From Candidatus Gastranaerophilales bacterium (lineage in GTDB: Bacteria > Cyanobacteriota > Vampirovibrionia > Gastranaerophilales > Gastranaerophilaceae): a stretch of 38,949 nucleotides of DNA. Below are positions 1 to 8,230 of this stretch, piece after piece. The notes below the pieces were generated by a model, which saw only the letters and a list, made by a program, of their open reading frames with translations, ran no database searches and was not told the origin of the DNA. Numbering within the stretch: the first letter of the stretch is position 1; every line of letters begins with the position of its first letter. The translations under genes and the position numbers were made by a program. Location: contig CALUXU010000005.1 of assembly GCA_944324825.1 (NCBI GenBank), positions 130,264-169,212 of the forward strand. The letters run 5' to 3'.

Positions 1-11
1 AGGAAATATAA

Positions 12-911
12 ATGGATAATTTAAACTTTGAATTTATAAAACAATTAGAACACGGTTCAAACAAGCAGCAGGCTGCGACATTAAATAAAACACACGATAT
101 TATTGATTATGAAACTCAATTTGAGCTTACGTATAACGATTATATCGGTATGACAAAAGGGTTAGAAATTGCATCTGAATTTTTTGATGTAAATTGTGCC
201 GTATTAACCAGAGCTTCTCAGGTAACAGGTGTTGCACTTGGTGCGGATTTATCGGAGGCGTTAGTAAAAGCTATTGACTGTAACCCTGTTGATGCCCTGT
301 CAGGAGTTGCTGTTTTTACGGCTAAAGTTGATAAAAAAACGGCAATGCAGTTGAGCGCAGGTCATTTAGTTGCTGCACCGGATTTTGATGTTGAGGCGGT
401 TGAAGTTTTTGACAAAAATTCTGTCAGATACGTAAAAATAAATACTCCCCTAAAGGATTTTAAAAACTTTGTTGATGAAGAGATTATTATAACTCCATTT
501 GGAACTCTTGTTCAGGACAAAAATAAATCAGAATTAAACAAGGATAGTTTCAAAGTTGTTACTAAGCTGAAACCTTCGGTTGAACAGGTTGAGGACAGTA
601 TATTTGCTTGGAAGGTTGCAAAATATATAAAAAGTAACGGTATAGTTGTTGTTAACAATTTAAAAACGCTGGCGATAGCTCAAGGTTTACAGAGTCAGGC
701 TGCGGAATTTGCAATGAATTATGCTTGTGACACGGCTAAAGAGGCTGTTATGGCATCTGATTTACCTATTAGTATTGCCGATTTTAATGCTGCCGTGCAA
801 AACAGAATATCTTTATTTATTTTGCCTGGTGTGACCCAAGATATTATAAAACTGGCCGACAAGTATGAAAAAGTTATAATTACAACCGGCTTCACGACTG
901 CATTACATTAG
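12..911 (+). CDS. stand-alone AICAR transformylase-like domain (PurH C-terminal type), catalytic residues altered
   Basis: This 299-residue protein aligns by eye with the C-terminal AICAR formyltransferase half of PurH. It opens with LEHGSNKQQAA (compare LRYGxNPHQxAA) and keeps FELTYND, CNPVDALSG, DSFKVVTKLKP and FAWKVAKYIKSN (Asn209). The N-terminal IMP cyclohydrolase domain is absent, and an AGGA ribosome site at 1-4 supports the start. PurH normally makes the last two steps of IMP synthesis. Here the family Lys-His pair (KHxxPxG) reads TR (residues 66-67, LTRASQVTG), and the GIGAGQMSR and PGGSIRD motifs are degraded. The fold call is fairly sure. Whether it is an enzyme, half of a split purH or a non-catalytic paralogue is open, because the upstream neighbour lies outside the window. 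Confidence 0.75.
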   Translation: MDNLNFEFIKQLEHGSNKQQAATLNKTHDIIDYETQFELTYNDYIGMTKGLEIASEFFDVNCAVLTRASQVTGVALGADLSEALVKAIDCNPVDALSGVAVFTAKVDKKTAMQLSAGHLVAAPDFDVEAVEVFDKNSVRYVKINTPLKDFKNFVDEEIIITPFGTLVQDKNKSELNKDSFKVVTKLKPSVEQVEDSIFAWKVAKYIKSNGIVVVNNLKTLAIAQGLQSQAAEFAMNYACDTAKEAVMASDLPISIADFNAAVQNRISLFILPGVTQDIIKLADKYEKVIITTGFTTALH

Positions 912-923
912 TATATGAATTTT

Positions 924-981
924 TGTAACAATTTTATTAACATTAGCAAAAAACCTAAAAAAAAATACTTTATATACATGT
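924..981 (+). promoter_or_regulatory. shared promoter-like element, copy S1
   Basis: TGTAACAAT begins at 924 and TACTTTATATACATGT begins at 966, exactly 42 nt later. The gene at 1008 starts about 27 nt beyond the second box. The same two boxes with the same 42-nt offset occur on both strands of the palindrome near 31635, and with 44 nt before the gene at 34848. The spacing is unlike a normal -35/-10 pair, so the upstream box is more likely a protein-binding site. Function is inferred from recurrence only. Confidence 0.55.
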
Positions 982-1007
982 GTGTTAATAAATTGTAGTA
1001 GGTAGAA

Positions 1008-1730
1008 ATGACTGTCGCTCTAGCAAATGCATTAAGAAAAGGTTGGTTTGCTTATACAAACGGAGAAAAGGGTAACAATTATACCCGTGCAGATCGTTTG
1101 GAAAGAAAAGTTACATCTTATTGTCAGGATATTTCTGCCGCTGACGAGGCTATTAAAGTTGCAAAGGAAACTACAAAAGGTTCAAAATATGTTGATGCTC
1201 TTTCAAGAACGTTAAACGGTTCAAAATCTACAAGCAAATTGTTGGAATGGACTGGAAAAGGTGCAGAATATGCATCAAAAGCAGTTAACCCTATTTTGTG
1301 CGTAGCATCAGGTGCAAGAGTGTTATCTTCTGAAGATAAAAAATCTGCTTTGCTTAGAGAAGCAGGTGCAATGGGCGGTATGTTCCTTGTTGAAGGAATT
1401 ATCAAAAAGAATCTTGGGCTTAACGGAAGACCTGCCGCTTATGTAAATAATAAAGTTTTATCTGGTGCTGCAAAGGGTATTAAGACTTTCTTGGCAACAA
1501 ATAAATTCTTGAAGCATCTACCAACAAACAGACTAACCGGTATTTTAAAGGCTGCAATATTTGTTGTTGGCTCTTGTGCTGGTTTCGGACTTGGTGGTAA
1601 GATAGGCAAAACTATTGCGGATAATACAACGGCTAAAGATTTCCAAATGAAAAAAATGCTGGCAGAGCAAGCTAAGATTCAAGAATTGAATGCTTCAAAT
1701 GTTGGTCAAAAAGCCGATGTTATTGGTTAA
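1008..1730 (+). CDS. hypothetical protein with two hydrophobic, Gly/Ala-rich segments
   Basis: I do not recognise a family for this 240-residue protein. The N-terminal 80 residues are basic and rich in Lys, Ser and Thr. Moderately hydrophobic Gly/Ala-rich stretches follow near residues 90-130 (ILCVASGARV, AGAMGGMFLVEGII) and 182-203 (AAIFVVGSCAGFGLGGKIG, with GxxxG-like spacing). These could be membrane-inserting helices, as in holin-like or pore-like proteins. The tail is a charged helix (KKMLAEQAKIQEL). There is no signal peptide. TAGGTAG before the ATG is a weak ribosome site. It is monocistronic, converges on the next gene with an 11-bp overlap, and lies directly behind a promoter-like element shared with other loci, so it is probably a regulated, lineage-specific protein. 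Confidence 0.6.
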   Translation: MTVALANALRKGWFAYTNGEKGNNYTRADRLERKVTSYCQDISAADEAIKVAKETTKGSKYVDALSRTLNGSKSTSKLLEWTGKGAEYASKAVNPILCVASGARVLSSEDKKSALLREAGAMGGMFLVEGIIKKNLGLNGRPAAYVNNKVLSGAAKGIKTFLATNKFLKHLPTNRLTGILKAAIFVVGSCAGFGLGGKIGKTIADNTTAKDFQMKKMLAEQAKIQELNASNVGQKADVIG

Positions 1731-2508
1731 TTTTAATTTTACCGGTTTCTTTATACAGGACTTCAAAGTTTGTTTTTGAATGTCTGTAATTTTGTATTGT
1801 TGCTTCTAAAGATACATTAAAGAGCAGGTATATAATAGGAACGGTAATAATAAATGTTACGATACTTATTATGAGTTTTGTTGTTTTTTCAATTCTCTTT
1901 TTTTCAGCCCTTTGTTCTTCTGAGAGTCTGTTTTGCTCCTGTAGTACATCGTTAATGAGTTTTTTGCGTTCTGCTAGAGTCAAAGAATCTAAAAAAGGTT
2001 CATTTTCCTGGTTTATGTATATAACATATTTTTTGTAGACCGCATTCATTTTGGCTTCTTCAAGCGGGTCTAAAGTTTCTTCTTGTTCAGGTTGTTTTTC
2101 CGGCAGTGGATTAAATATTGATAAAGTTTGCGGCGGCTGCTCCTCTTTTGCTGTTTCTTTTGGCGGTTCTTTAGGACGCTCAAGAATATCTGCGGTAACA
2201 TTTACTGCTCCGTTTTCTGCCGGCAAACCTTCTTGCATTTGGATATCTTCCTGTTTGTCAAGTTCTTCAGCTTGTTTGCCGTCTGCCATTTCCATTTTTT
2301 TCTGTTCTTCCTTGGCGCGGCTTTCCAATTGTGCCAAAAGATCCGGAGTAATATCCGAATTCGCAAGAGTAAGAAGATTGTTTACCTCAATAGAATCATT
2401 TTCGTTAAATGTTAACGGCATTTTCGGTTGAGGCGGTACCGGCTGGGGTTCATCTGAATTATTTACCATATCATTAATTGTTTTAGGTATATCTTTTTCG
2501 TTATCCAA
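1720..2508 (-). CDS. proline/glutamate-rich single-pass membrane protein, function unknown
   Basis: The protein is about 262 residues if it starts at the TTG at 2506-2508, just after a GAGAGAG ribosome-site-like stretch. An upstream ATG at 2550 overlaps the -10 box of a good sigma-70 promoter and is unlikely to be translated; an ATG at 2469 is another option. The N-terminal part is low-complexity and acidic, rich in Pro, Glu and Gln (EEQPPQ, PEQEETLDPLEEA). It is followed by a charged helical segment (LAERKKLINDVLQEQ, EEQRAEKKRIEK), one transmembrane helix (LIISIVTFIITVPIIYLLF) and a short tail. This resembles a membrane-anchored tether or scaffold. No family is recognised. It is transcribed divergently from rfaE1 across a promoter region of roughly 75 bp. 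Confidence 0.55.
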   Translation of the reverse strand: MDNEKDIPKTINDMVNNSDEPQPVPPQPKMPLTFNENDSIEVNNLLTLANSDITPDLLAQLESRAKEEQKKMEMADGKQAEELDKQEDIQMQEGLPAENGAVNVTADILERPKEPPKETAKEEQPPQTLSIFNPLPEKQPEQEETLDPLEEAKMNAVYKKYVIYINQENEPFLDSLTLAERKKLINDVLQEQNRLSEEQRAEKKRIEKTTKLIISIVTFIITVPIIYLLFNVSLEATIQNYRHSKTNFEVLYKETGKIKINQ

Positions 2509-2541
2509 ATCTTCAACTCTCTCTGTTTGTATTATAATTAA

Positions 2542-2570
2542 ATTATACAATGTAATTTCAAATTATTCAA
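2542..2570 (-). promoter_or_regulatory. sigma-70 promoter for the minus-strand membrane-protein gene
   Basis: On the minus strand TTGAAT (2565-2570) is followed after exactly 17 nt by TATAAT (2542-2547). The -10 covers codons 2-3 of the longest possible reading frame, which is why a downstream start is preferred. The region also lies directly upstream of rfaE1 on the other strand, so the two genes share a compact divergent promoter zone. Confidence 0.65.
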
Positions 2571-2584
2571 TGAGTTGAGGGAAA

Positions 2585-3601
2585 ATGAAAATAGATAAGA
2601 CTAAACTGATAGAGCTGGTAGAGAATCTGAATAAGCCAAGAATTTTGGTTGTTGGTGATTTGGCTCTGGACGAGATGGTATATGGTGATACAGAGCGTAT
2701 ATCAAGAGAGGCTCCTGTTTTAATCTTAAAGCATACGCATACAAAATTAATTCTGGGTGCCGCATCAAACGCTGCTCATAACGTATCAACAATTAATCAT
2801 GGAAAAGTCAGTGTTGTAGGCGTAATCGGAGATGATTATCAGGCATCGGATTTATTAAAAGCGTTTGAAGAGGCAGGAGTTAATTGTGAGTATCTGGTTA
2901 CTGATAAAGACAGAAAAACCGTCACGAAAACAAGAATTTCAGGCTCTTGTTTCCAGTCTATTACTCAACAGATTGTAAGAATTGACAGACAAACAGATTT
3001 ACCGCTGTCGGAGGAGACAGAAAACAAAATTATTTCGAATCTTGAGAAGGCAATTCCTGAGCATGACGCTGTTATTTTATCAAATTATCATATCGGAACT
3101 TTGACTGATAAGATTATAAAAAAATCAATCGAGCTTTGTAAAAAACATAACAAAATCGTTGTAGTAGATGCTCAAAAAGATTTGGACAAGTATCAATATG
3201 TAACTTCAATGACTCCAAACTTACCTGATACTCAAAAATACGTAGGTTTTGAAGTTAAATCCACAGACGATTTGAAACGTGCAGGGCATAAGCTTTTAGA
3301 AGATACAAACGCTGAATTTGTTTTGGTTACTTGCGGTTCAGACGGTATGGCAGTATTTGAAAAAGGTGATAAATTTACTAAGATACCTGTATTCAATAAA
3401 TCAGAAGTATTTGATGTGACAGGTGCCGGTGATACCGTGACAGCTGTGTATACATTGGCTTTGGCATCGGGTGCAGAGCCTGTTTATGCCGCAATCATAG
3501 GTAATATTGCGGCAAGTATTGTTATTAAACAATTCGGCTGCGCTACGACAAAAATTGAAGAGATAAAAGAAGTTATTGAACAAAGAATAAATAAGAATTA
3601 G
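2585..3601 (+). CDS. rfaE1: D-glycero-beta-D-manno-heptose-7-phosphate kinase (PfkB family)
   Basis: The enzyme phosphorylates heptose 7-phosphate to the 1,7-bisphosphate in ADP-heptose synthesis for the LPS inner core; it is cytoplasmic. The 338 residues match the single-domain kinase (RfaE1/HldA) rather than bifunctional HldE. Visible signatures are the N-terminal RILVVGDLALDEMVYGDTER with ISREAPV, the GAASNAAHN glycine motif, and the C-terminal PfkB signature VTGAGDT with the predicted catalytic base Asp283. GAGG at 2576-2579 gives a good ribosome site. It is followed at 10 nt by the DUF4330 gene and then an O-antigen ligase-like gene, so an envelope-polysaccharide operon is likely. The cytidylyltransferase partner (rfaE2) is not in the window. 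Confidence 0.88.
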   Translation: MKIDKTKLIELVENLNKPRILVVGDLALDEMVYGDTERISREAPVLILKHTHTKLILGAASNAAHNVSTINHGKVSVVGVIGDDYQASDLLKAFEEAGVNCEYLVTDKDRKTVTKTRISGSCFQSITQQIVRIDRQTDLPLSEETENKIISNLEKAIPEHDAVILSNYHIGTLTDKIIKKSIELCKKHNKIVVVDAQKDLDKYQYVTSMTPNLPDTQKYVGFEVKSTDDLKRAGHKLLEDTNAEFVLVTCGSDGMAVFEKGDKFTKIPVFNKSEVFDVTGAGDTVTAVYTLALASGAEPVYAAIIGNIAASIVIKQFGCATTKIEEIKEVIEQRINKN

Positions 3602-3610
3602 GAGAGATTT

Positions 3611-4099
3611 ATGAAAAATAAATTGGTTGATATTATTATTGTTGCGGGGATATTACTTGCTATTTGTGTTGGGGTTGTGACTATCAAGCATTATAGAGAA
3701 ACGGCTTCTAAACAAATAGAAGCAACTTCTAAGATTAATTTTGTAGTGTATTTGAAGGGGGTAACTCTTACTAATAGTGATATTCCGATAAAAAAATCTG
3801 ATAAGACATTCATTAGTATCAGAAACGTTCCTTACTCTGATTTGGATGTTGTTGATGTTGTATTTTCTCCAAAGATGACAACAATATCATCTAATAATTC
3901 CAAAGGATACAATATAGTGCCTGATGCATCTCAACCGCATACGTATGATATTGCAGTAACTGTTACGGATACGGCAAAAATTACAAAAGACGGAGCTGTT
4001 GTCGGCGGAAATAAAATAAAAATAGGGCTACCGATTACATTAGAGGGGAAAACTTATAAGTTAACAGGTACGGTTTCAGATATTGATATAGAAGGTTAG
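3611..4099 (+). CDS. DUF4330-like membrane-anchored protein
   Basis: The 162-residue protein has an N-terminal transmembrane anchor (residues 5-25, VDIIIVAGILLAICVGVVTI) followed by a beta-rich extracytoplasmic domain (NFVVYLKGVTLTNSDIP, KIKIGLPITLEGKTYKLTGTV). This layout matches DUF4330 proteins known from Cyanobacteria and relatives, whose function is not established. It has a good ribosome site (AGGAGA) 10 nt after rfaE1, and the next gene starts 1 nt after its stop, so it is translationally coupled in the envelope operon. A role in polysaccharide assembly or export is only suggested by position. Confidence 0.65.
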   Translation: MKNKLVDIIIVAGILLAICVGVVTIKHYRETASKQIEATSKINFVVYLKGVTLTNSDIPIKKSDKTFISIRNVPYSDLDVVDVVFSPKMTTISSNNSKGYNIVPDASQPHTYDIAVTVTDTAKITKDGAVVGGNKIKIGLPITLEGKTYKLTGTVSDIDIEG

Positions 4100-4100
4100 T

Positions 4101-5417
4101 ATGTTTCTGAATAGTGTATTAAATATCTTGCAAAAACCGTTTGGCAAAATTTATGAATCAAGCTTGATTCTAAAAAGCTTGGATTCTTTAATACTATTGT
4201 CAATTCTGTGTACATATATACTTTCAACATTTTTAAGCTCAGATGTTGCAGGGTATCTATGCTTCATTACGTTTCTGTTGACGATTGTGAGGGTTATAAC
4301 AAAACCCGGTGATAACTTTAAATGCAGCAAGTTTGAATTATTCCTGCTTGCGTATTTTATGTTATCCATAGTCAGTGTTGCAGGTTCAACTCTGTTGGCA
4401 CTCAGTTTAAAAGGATTTTTTAAGACTTTTATTTATCTGAGTTTCTATTTGTCTGTTGTCCACCATTTGAAATATAACAGAAAAAATATTCTGCCTATTT
4501 TGTGGTGTATTGCGGGCTGTGTAACCTTTGAATCTATTGTCGGTTTAAGCCAGAATTTTATACAGGTAGGAGAAATCTCCGGCTGGCAGGATACATCCCG
4601 ATTGAATCCTGAAGAGGTTATGACAAGAGTTTACGGTACTTTGCAGCCATTAAACCCGAATCTTTTGGGCGGATATTTGGTTGCGGGGATTTCATCAGTA
4701 TTCGGGCTCTGCGCTTATTATTTATCTGACAGAAATTACAAAAGAGGCGTGAGTTTTCTTTTGCTTTCCATACTTGCTTCTGTTACTTTGTTTTTAACAG
4801 GCTGCAGAGGCTCTTATATCGGACTGTTTCTGATTACGACATTGATATTTATTATCAGTTTAAAATTCTTCTGGCCGACATATAAAAAAATATATTTCTC
4901 TGTAATATCTGCTGTTGTTGGTGTTGCAACTTTCGCGATACTTGCGGTATCTTCATTGAGGGCAAGAGTGTTTTCTATTTTTGCAATGCGTGCGGATAGT
5001 TCAAATTCTTTCAGATTCAATGTTTATCAAGCGGCTGTTCAAATGTTTAAAGACAACTGGCTTTTGGGTATCGGTATGGGGAACCAGAATTTCAGAGAAA
5101 TCTACGGACTTTATATGAAAACGGGTTTTGATGCTTTAAGCGCCTATAATATTTACCTTGAAACAGCTGTTGAAAGCGGTATTTTTGCTTTAATCGCATT
5201 CTTAGGCTTCTTGATTACACTGGTTGTTGACGGTGCAAAATTTATTTATAAATCAACGGATACAAGAGCTGTCATATTGGCATCTGTCGGACTTGTTTCA
5301 ATCTGTGGTGTAATGATTCACGGAATGGTTGATACGGTATTTTTCAGACCGCAGATACAAATTTTGTTCTGGAGTATGGTTGCGATTTTGGCATCTTATA
5401 TAGATGATAAAGATTAA
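4101..5417 (+). CDS. O-antigen ligase / Wzy_C-domain membrane protein (IctB-like)
   Basis: This 438-residue integral membrane protein has roughly ten hydrophobic helices. Features typical of the Wzy_C/WaaL/IctB superfamily are a long periplasmic-type segment ending in GTLQPLNPNLLGGYL, then LTGCRGSYIGLF (the family Arg-Gly motif), and later GIGMGNQNF and AVESGIFALIAFLG. Such proteins join or polymerise lipid-linked glycans on the periplasmic face; cyanobacterial members were once called bicarbonate transporters. It starts 1 nt after the DUF4330 stop and shares an operon with a heptose kinase, which favours LPS or O-antigen ligation. Ligase and polymerase cannot be told apart by eye. Confidence 0.8.
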   Translation: MFLNSVLNILQKPFGKIYESSLILKSLDSLILLSILCTYILSTFLSSDVAGYLCFITFLLTIVRVITKPGDNFKCSKFELFLLAYFMLSIVSVAGSTLLALSLKGFFKTFIYLSFYLSVVHHLKYNRKNILPILWCIAGCVTFESIVGLSQNFIQVGEISGWQDTSRLNPEEVMTRVYGTLQPLNPNLLGGYLVAGISSVFGLCAYYLSDRNYKRGVSFLLLSILASVTLFLTGCRGSYIGLFLITTLIFIISLKFFWPTYKKIYFSVISAVVGVATFAILAVSSLRARVFSIFAMRADSSNSFRFNVYQAAVQMFKDNWLLGIGMGNQNFREIYGLYMKTGFDALSAYNIYLETAVESGIFALIAFLGFLITLVVDGAKFIYKSTDTRAVILASVGLVSICGVMIHGMVDTVFFRPQIQILFWSMVAILASYIDDKD

Positions 5418-5440
5418 TAAGTAATTTTATTATTACAAAC

Positions 5441-5461
5441 TATATACATATTATGTATATA
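5441..5461. promoter_or_regulatory. perfect 9-3-9 inverted repeat upstream of the glycosidase gene
   Basis: TATATACAT, spacer ATT, ATGTATATA. It lies about 75 nt before the next start codon and upstream of an extended -10-like TGCTACTAT (5497-5505) and TATACT (5503-5508). It could be an operator for the glycosidase operon; no terminator-like T run follows it. TATATACAT also resembles the core of the TTATATACATGT boxes elsewhere in the window, which may be coincidence in AT-rich DNA. Confidence 0.4.
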
Positions 5462-5536
5462 TATGTAAACATTTGTTTGTAAAACTTATATACCCATGCT
5501 ACTATACTATCAGTTGATTAAAGGAGTATATGATAC

Positions 5537-7807
5537 ATGTTAGATTTTTTATTCAAGAAGGAAACTAAGGTTAACAATTCACAAATCTTAAACGATTTTT
5601 ATGCAAAATTGAAAGAAAAATACAGCTTTGATTCTATCTCAGAGGATAGAAAAAATATTTTGCGTGATTTAATGAATCAGTATGGTTATATACCTTATTC
5701 TTATGCAAAAGCATTGACTGAATTAACAAATGCTGAGGTCTTGTATTCTCTTGAATATAAATGGCGCGCAAATAACGTTATGGATACCTCTGGCAGATTT
5801 ATGTTTGTTAATTCAAGTGTACTTGCAAGAAACAACGTAACTAATTCCGATTGGATAAAAAAAGAAGGACATGATATAAAATTAATCAATCTGGCAGGAC
5901 TTGGCAACGGCAACGAATCAGAAGAGCCGGGCAAGTTTATGGATTGGTTAAGACAGCTTGCAATATTACCTACCGGGAACTTATCAAACGATATATTTAA
6001 TACAACAATTTATCTTATACCTTTCCACCCGAGAGAATTTGGCTGTGCGTATTTGCCAAAATCATCAGAGGTTAGCCCGAATCTTGAGGATAAAGAACTA
6101 ACAGAATTAACCGGACAAAATGTAGAACAACAGGTTAAAAACTTTGTAATGCTTGCTCAGCTTGCAGGACACCCTGTTATATATGATATTCTTCCTCAAA
6201 CAGGCAGATATTCTAAAGCGGTTCTGTCACACCCTTATATTGCAAGATGGTTTGATATTAACGGTTTAATCGGCGAGCTTGAAAAATCTTTAGACAAGGT
6301 TTGTGCCGAACTTACAGATATTAATCAGGACGATTTGAATATTGTAAAAGGTATTTATAAACAGGCTCTTAAAGGTGATATAGGTACTCTGTCAGATTAT
6401 TATCAGGATATTTATAATAAAATTGATGACAAAATGCTGGCTGAAAAGAAGTTCTTGTCTAATGCCATGCTTGAGCGTTCTATTCAAGACAAACTTCACA
6501 AGAAGGTCAAAGCTATTATTGCGACAATATTAGGTCACCACAAAAAACTTGAGGAATCTGATATTGTTAAACAAAGCGAAATAATACAACTTTTGATAAG
6601 CGAAGGTATGTGGCCGGCGCCTGGCGGAGCATGGTGTTCTGCAGGTGTTCCTGTGTTTGATAAAATGAGCGAATGCGGTTCATACCCTGTATTTAAACAC
6701 TTTGATTATAAAGACGAAGATGTATCGCAGTTTGCGAACCTTGATTGCCAAACTCCATATTATTTTGTATGTTTGGAAAACGGAAAATTTAATAGTGACG
6801 TAATAAGCTACTTTATCGGGGCGATGAAGAATCTGCAAAAAGAATATAACTTTGACGGGTTTAGAGTCGACCATATTGATCACGTTGTAGATAACGTATC
6901 AGAAAAAGACGGAGTTCCGATAAGTTATCGTGCCCCGAGAAAAGTTCTCGGAATGCTTAATTCGGAAATGAAAGAGCATGTTTTGTATTTTGCAACTTTA
7001 GCGGAATATATGCTCTGGGATAATTATTTGAAAGAGTACCATGAGGATATGGGATTTGACCTTTTGTGGGGTAACGATATTGTTGCTCAAAGCGGTAAAA
7101 CTCCTCAGGTTATTGTCGATGATAATACTCAGTTATCAAACTATAACCTTGCATCAGGTAAGAAATCTCAATTATCTATTTTAAAAACCTACAATAATCA
7201 GGACGGCGAATTTGAAGCAATTGACCGCTATCCGGGACAGTTAGGTTTTGAAGGTGCATTGTTTAAATGGTTTAAATATAAATTCTTACCGGGCGGTAAA
7301 AATGCACAGCGTCCTGTTTTATATATTGACGGTGACGAATCATTTACAAAAGTCGGTATTGAACGTGTAATCGGCTCCGAAATCTCTATGGTGAGAGAAC
7401 GTAACGATGAATTCTTTGCAATTTTTGATGCAATAGACAGATTTGTTAAAAATTCTGATATAATAACAGGCGGCGAAGCTCATGTAGTAAGACAGGATGA
7501 TGACGGTTTTACTGTATGGCAGGTATCTAAAGAAGGCGTAAAAAATGCAATTCTTGTTGTTGCCAACAATATGGCACCGACTGAAAAAATCCTTATCGAG
7601 GATAACGGCAGATCTTATACAGAAATAAGAGAAGGACGGGAAGTTTTTGATAAACAGCTTACTCTTCCTTGCGATTATCAGATAGTATCAGAATACAGAT
7701 TCAATGGTGTTGATTTCACCGAAGAACAGCTTGCTGCTCCGTTAACCGAGCTTACTATCGGGAAATTGATGCCTTCTGAATACAAAATATACTTATTAAA
7801 TAAATAG
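5537..7807 (+). CDS. alpha-amylase-superfamily (GH13-like) protein
   Basis: The 756-residue cytoplasmic protein (no signal peptide) carries recognisable GH13 regions. HPVIYDILPQTGR resembles region I but lacks the usual Asn-His. YNFDGFRVDHIDH is region II, with Asp445 the likely nucleophile. FATLAEYMLWDN resembles region III, with Glu490 a candidate acid/base. TYNNQDGEF resembles region IV, with Asp556 the candidate stabiliser. The C-terminal part after residue 640 looks like a beta domain. The first 130 residues are not recognisable. Substrate is unknown; an intracellular alpha-glucan such as glycogen is a reasonable guess. AAAGGAG precedes the start. The next gene, an XRE regulator, begins 3 nt after its stop, so the two are probably co-transcribed. 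Confidence 0.7.
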   Translation: MLDFLFKKETKVNNSQILNDFYAKLKEKYSFDSISEDRKNILRDLMNQYGYIPYSYAKALTELTNAEVLYSLEYKWRANNVMDTSGRFMFVNSSVLARNNVTNSDWIKKEGHDIKLINLAGLGNGNESEEPGKFMDWLRQLAILPTGNLSNDIFNTTIYLIPFHPREFGCAYLPKSSEVSPNLEDKELTELTGQNVEQQVKNFVMLAQLAGHPVIYDILPQTGRYSKAVLSHPYIARWFDINGLIGELEKSLDKVCAELTDINQDDLNIVKGIYKQALKGDIGTLSDYYQDIYNKIDDKMLAEKKFLSNAMLERSIQDKLHKKVKAIIATILGHHKKLEESDIVKQSEIIQLLISEGMWPAPGGAWCSAGVPVFDKMSECGSYPVFKHFDYKDEDVSQFANLDCQTPYYFVCLENGKFNSDVISYFIGAMKNLQKEYNFDGFRVDHIDHVVDNVSEKDGVPISYRAPRKVLGMLNSEMKEHVLYFATLAEYMLWDNYLKEYHEDMGFDLLWGNDIVAQSGKTPQVIVDDNTQLSNYNLASGKKSQLSILKTYNNQDGEFEAIDRYPGQLGFEGALFKWFKYKFLPGGKNAQRPVLYIDGDESFTKVGIERVIGSEISMVRERNDEFFAIFDAIDRFVKNSDIITGGEAHVVRQDDDGFTVWQVSKEGVKNAILVVANNMAPTEKILIEDNGRSYTEIREGREVFDKQLTLPCDYQIVSEYRFNGVDFTEEQLAAPLTELTIGKLMPSEYKIYLLNK

Positions 7808-7810
7808 ATT

Positions 7811-8215
7811 ATGGAAACTCTATCAACATTTATAAATTCAAGACGAGAAAAATTAGGCATGTCTTCAACCGGTCTTGCCCAAAAGAGCGGTATAGATATT
7901 TCTGTGATTGAAGATATTGAATCAGGTAAAGAGTTGTTTCTGCCTGTTACGATACGGCAAAAGCTTGCAAAGGCTCTAAAATGCCAGCCTGCGGATATAC
8001 AGCAGTACGAAAAAAAACTCAGTACGCAAATAATATCTAATGATGTTATTGAGGATATAAAACAGCAGATACTGAGCGGCGAAGAGGAAATCCATTGTCC
8101 TATGTGCGGAAATATCCTTGTTACTCGTATTGCAGAAATGTATGATTTGGAAGACCATCTTATGAGACATCCTAAGGCGCATTGTTCAAAATGTGTTTTT
8201 CAGATTAAAGATTAA
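7811..8215 (+). CDS. XRE-family HTH regulator with C-terminal zinc-ribbon-like motif
   Basis: Residues 3-60 form a Cro/C1-type helix-turn-helix (FINSRREKLGMSSTGLAQKSG, then IDISVIEDIESGKELFLP and KLAKALKCQPADI). The C-terminal 40 residues contain CPMCGN and CSKC, about 28 residues apart with His-rich sequence between (DHLMRHPKAHC), consistent with a zinc-binding treble-clef or ribbon. Length is 134 residues. It starts 3 nt after the GH13-like gene with no ribosome site of its own, implying translational coupling and possible control of the same operon. Target and effector are unknown. Confidence 0.75.
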   Translation: METLSTFINSRREKLGMSSTGLAQKSGIDISVIEDIESGKELFLPVTIRQKLAKALKCQPADIQQYEKKLSTQIISNDVIEDIKQQILSGEEEIHCPMCGNILVTRIAEMYDLEDHLMRHPKAHCSKCVFQIKD

Positions 8216-8218
8216 TGC

Positions 8219-8224
8219 TATAAT
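8219..8224 (+). promoter_or_regulatory. -10 box placed for a leaderless start
   Basis: TATAAT ends 6 nt before the ATG at 8231, which would put the transcription start on or next to the start codon. No clear -35 and no Shine-Dalgarno sequence are visible. If this box is real the mRNA is leaderless, or translation begins at the in-frame ATG at 8264. Confidence 0.4.
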
Positions 8225-8230
8225 AAATTT

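Noticed and set aside
2051-2431. Plus-strand frames antisense to the proline-rich membrane protein
   Set aside because: Serine- and cysteine-rich composition and lack of a ribosome site mark them as shadows of the minus-strand gene.
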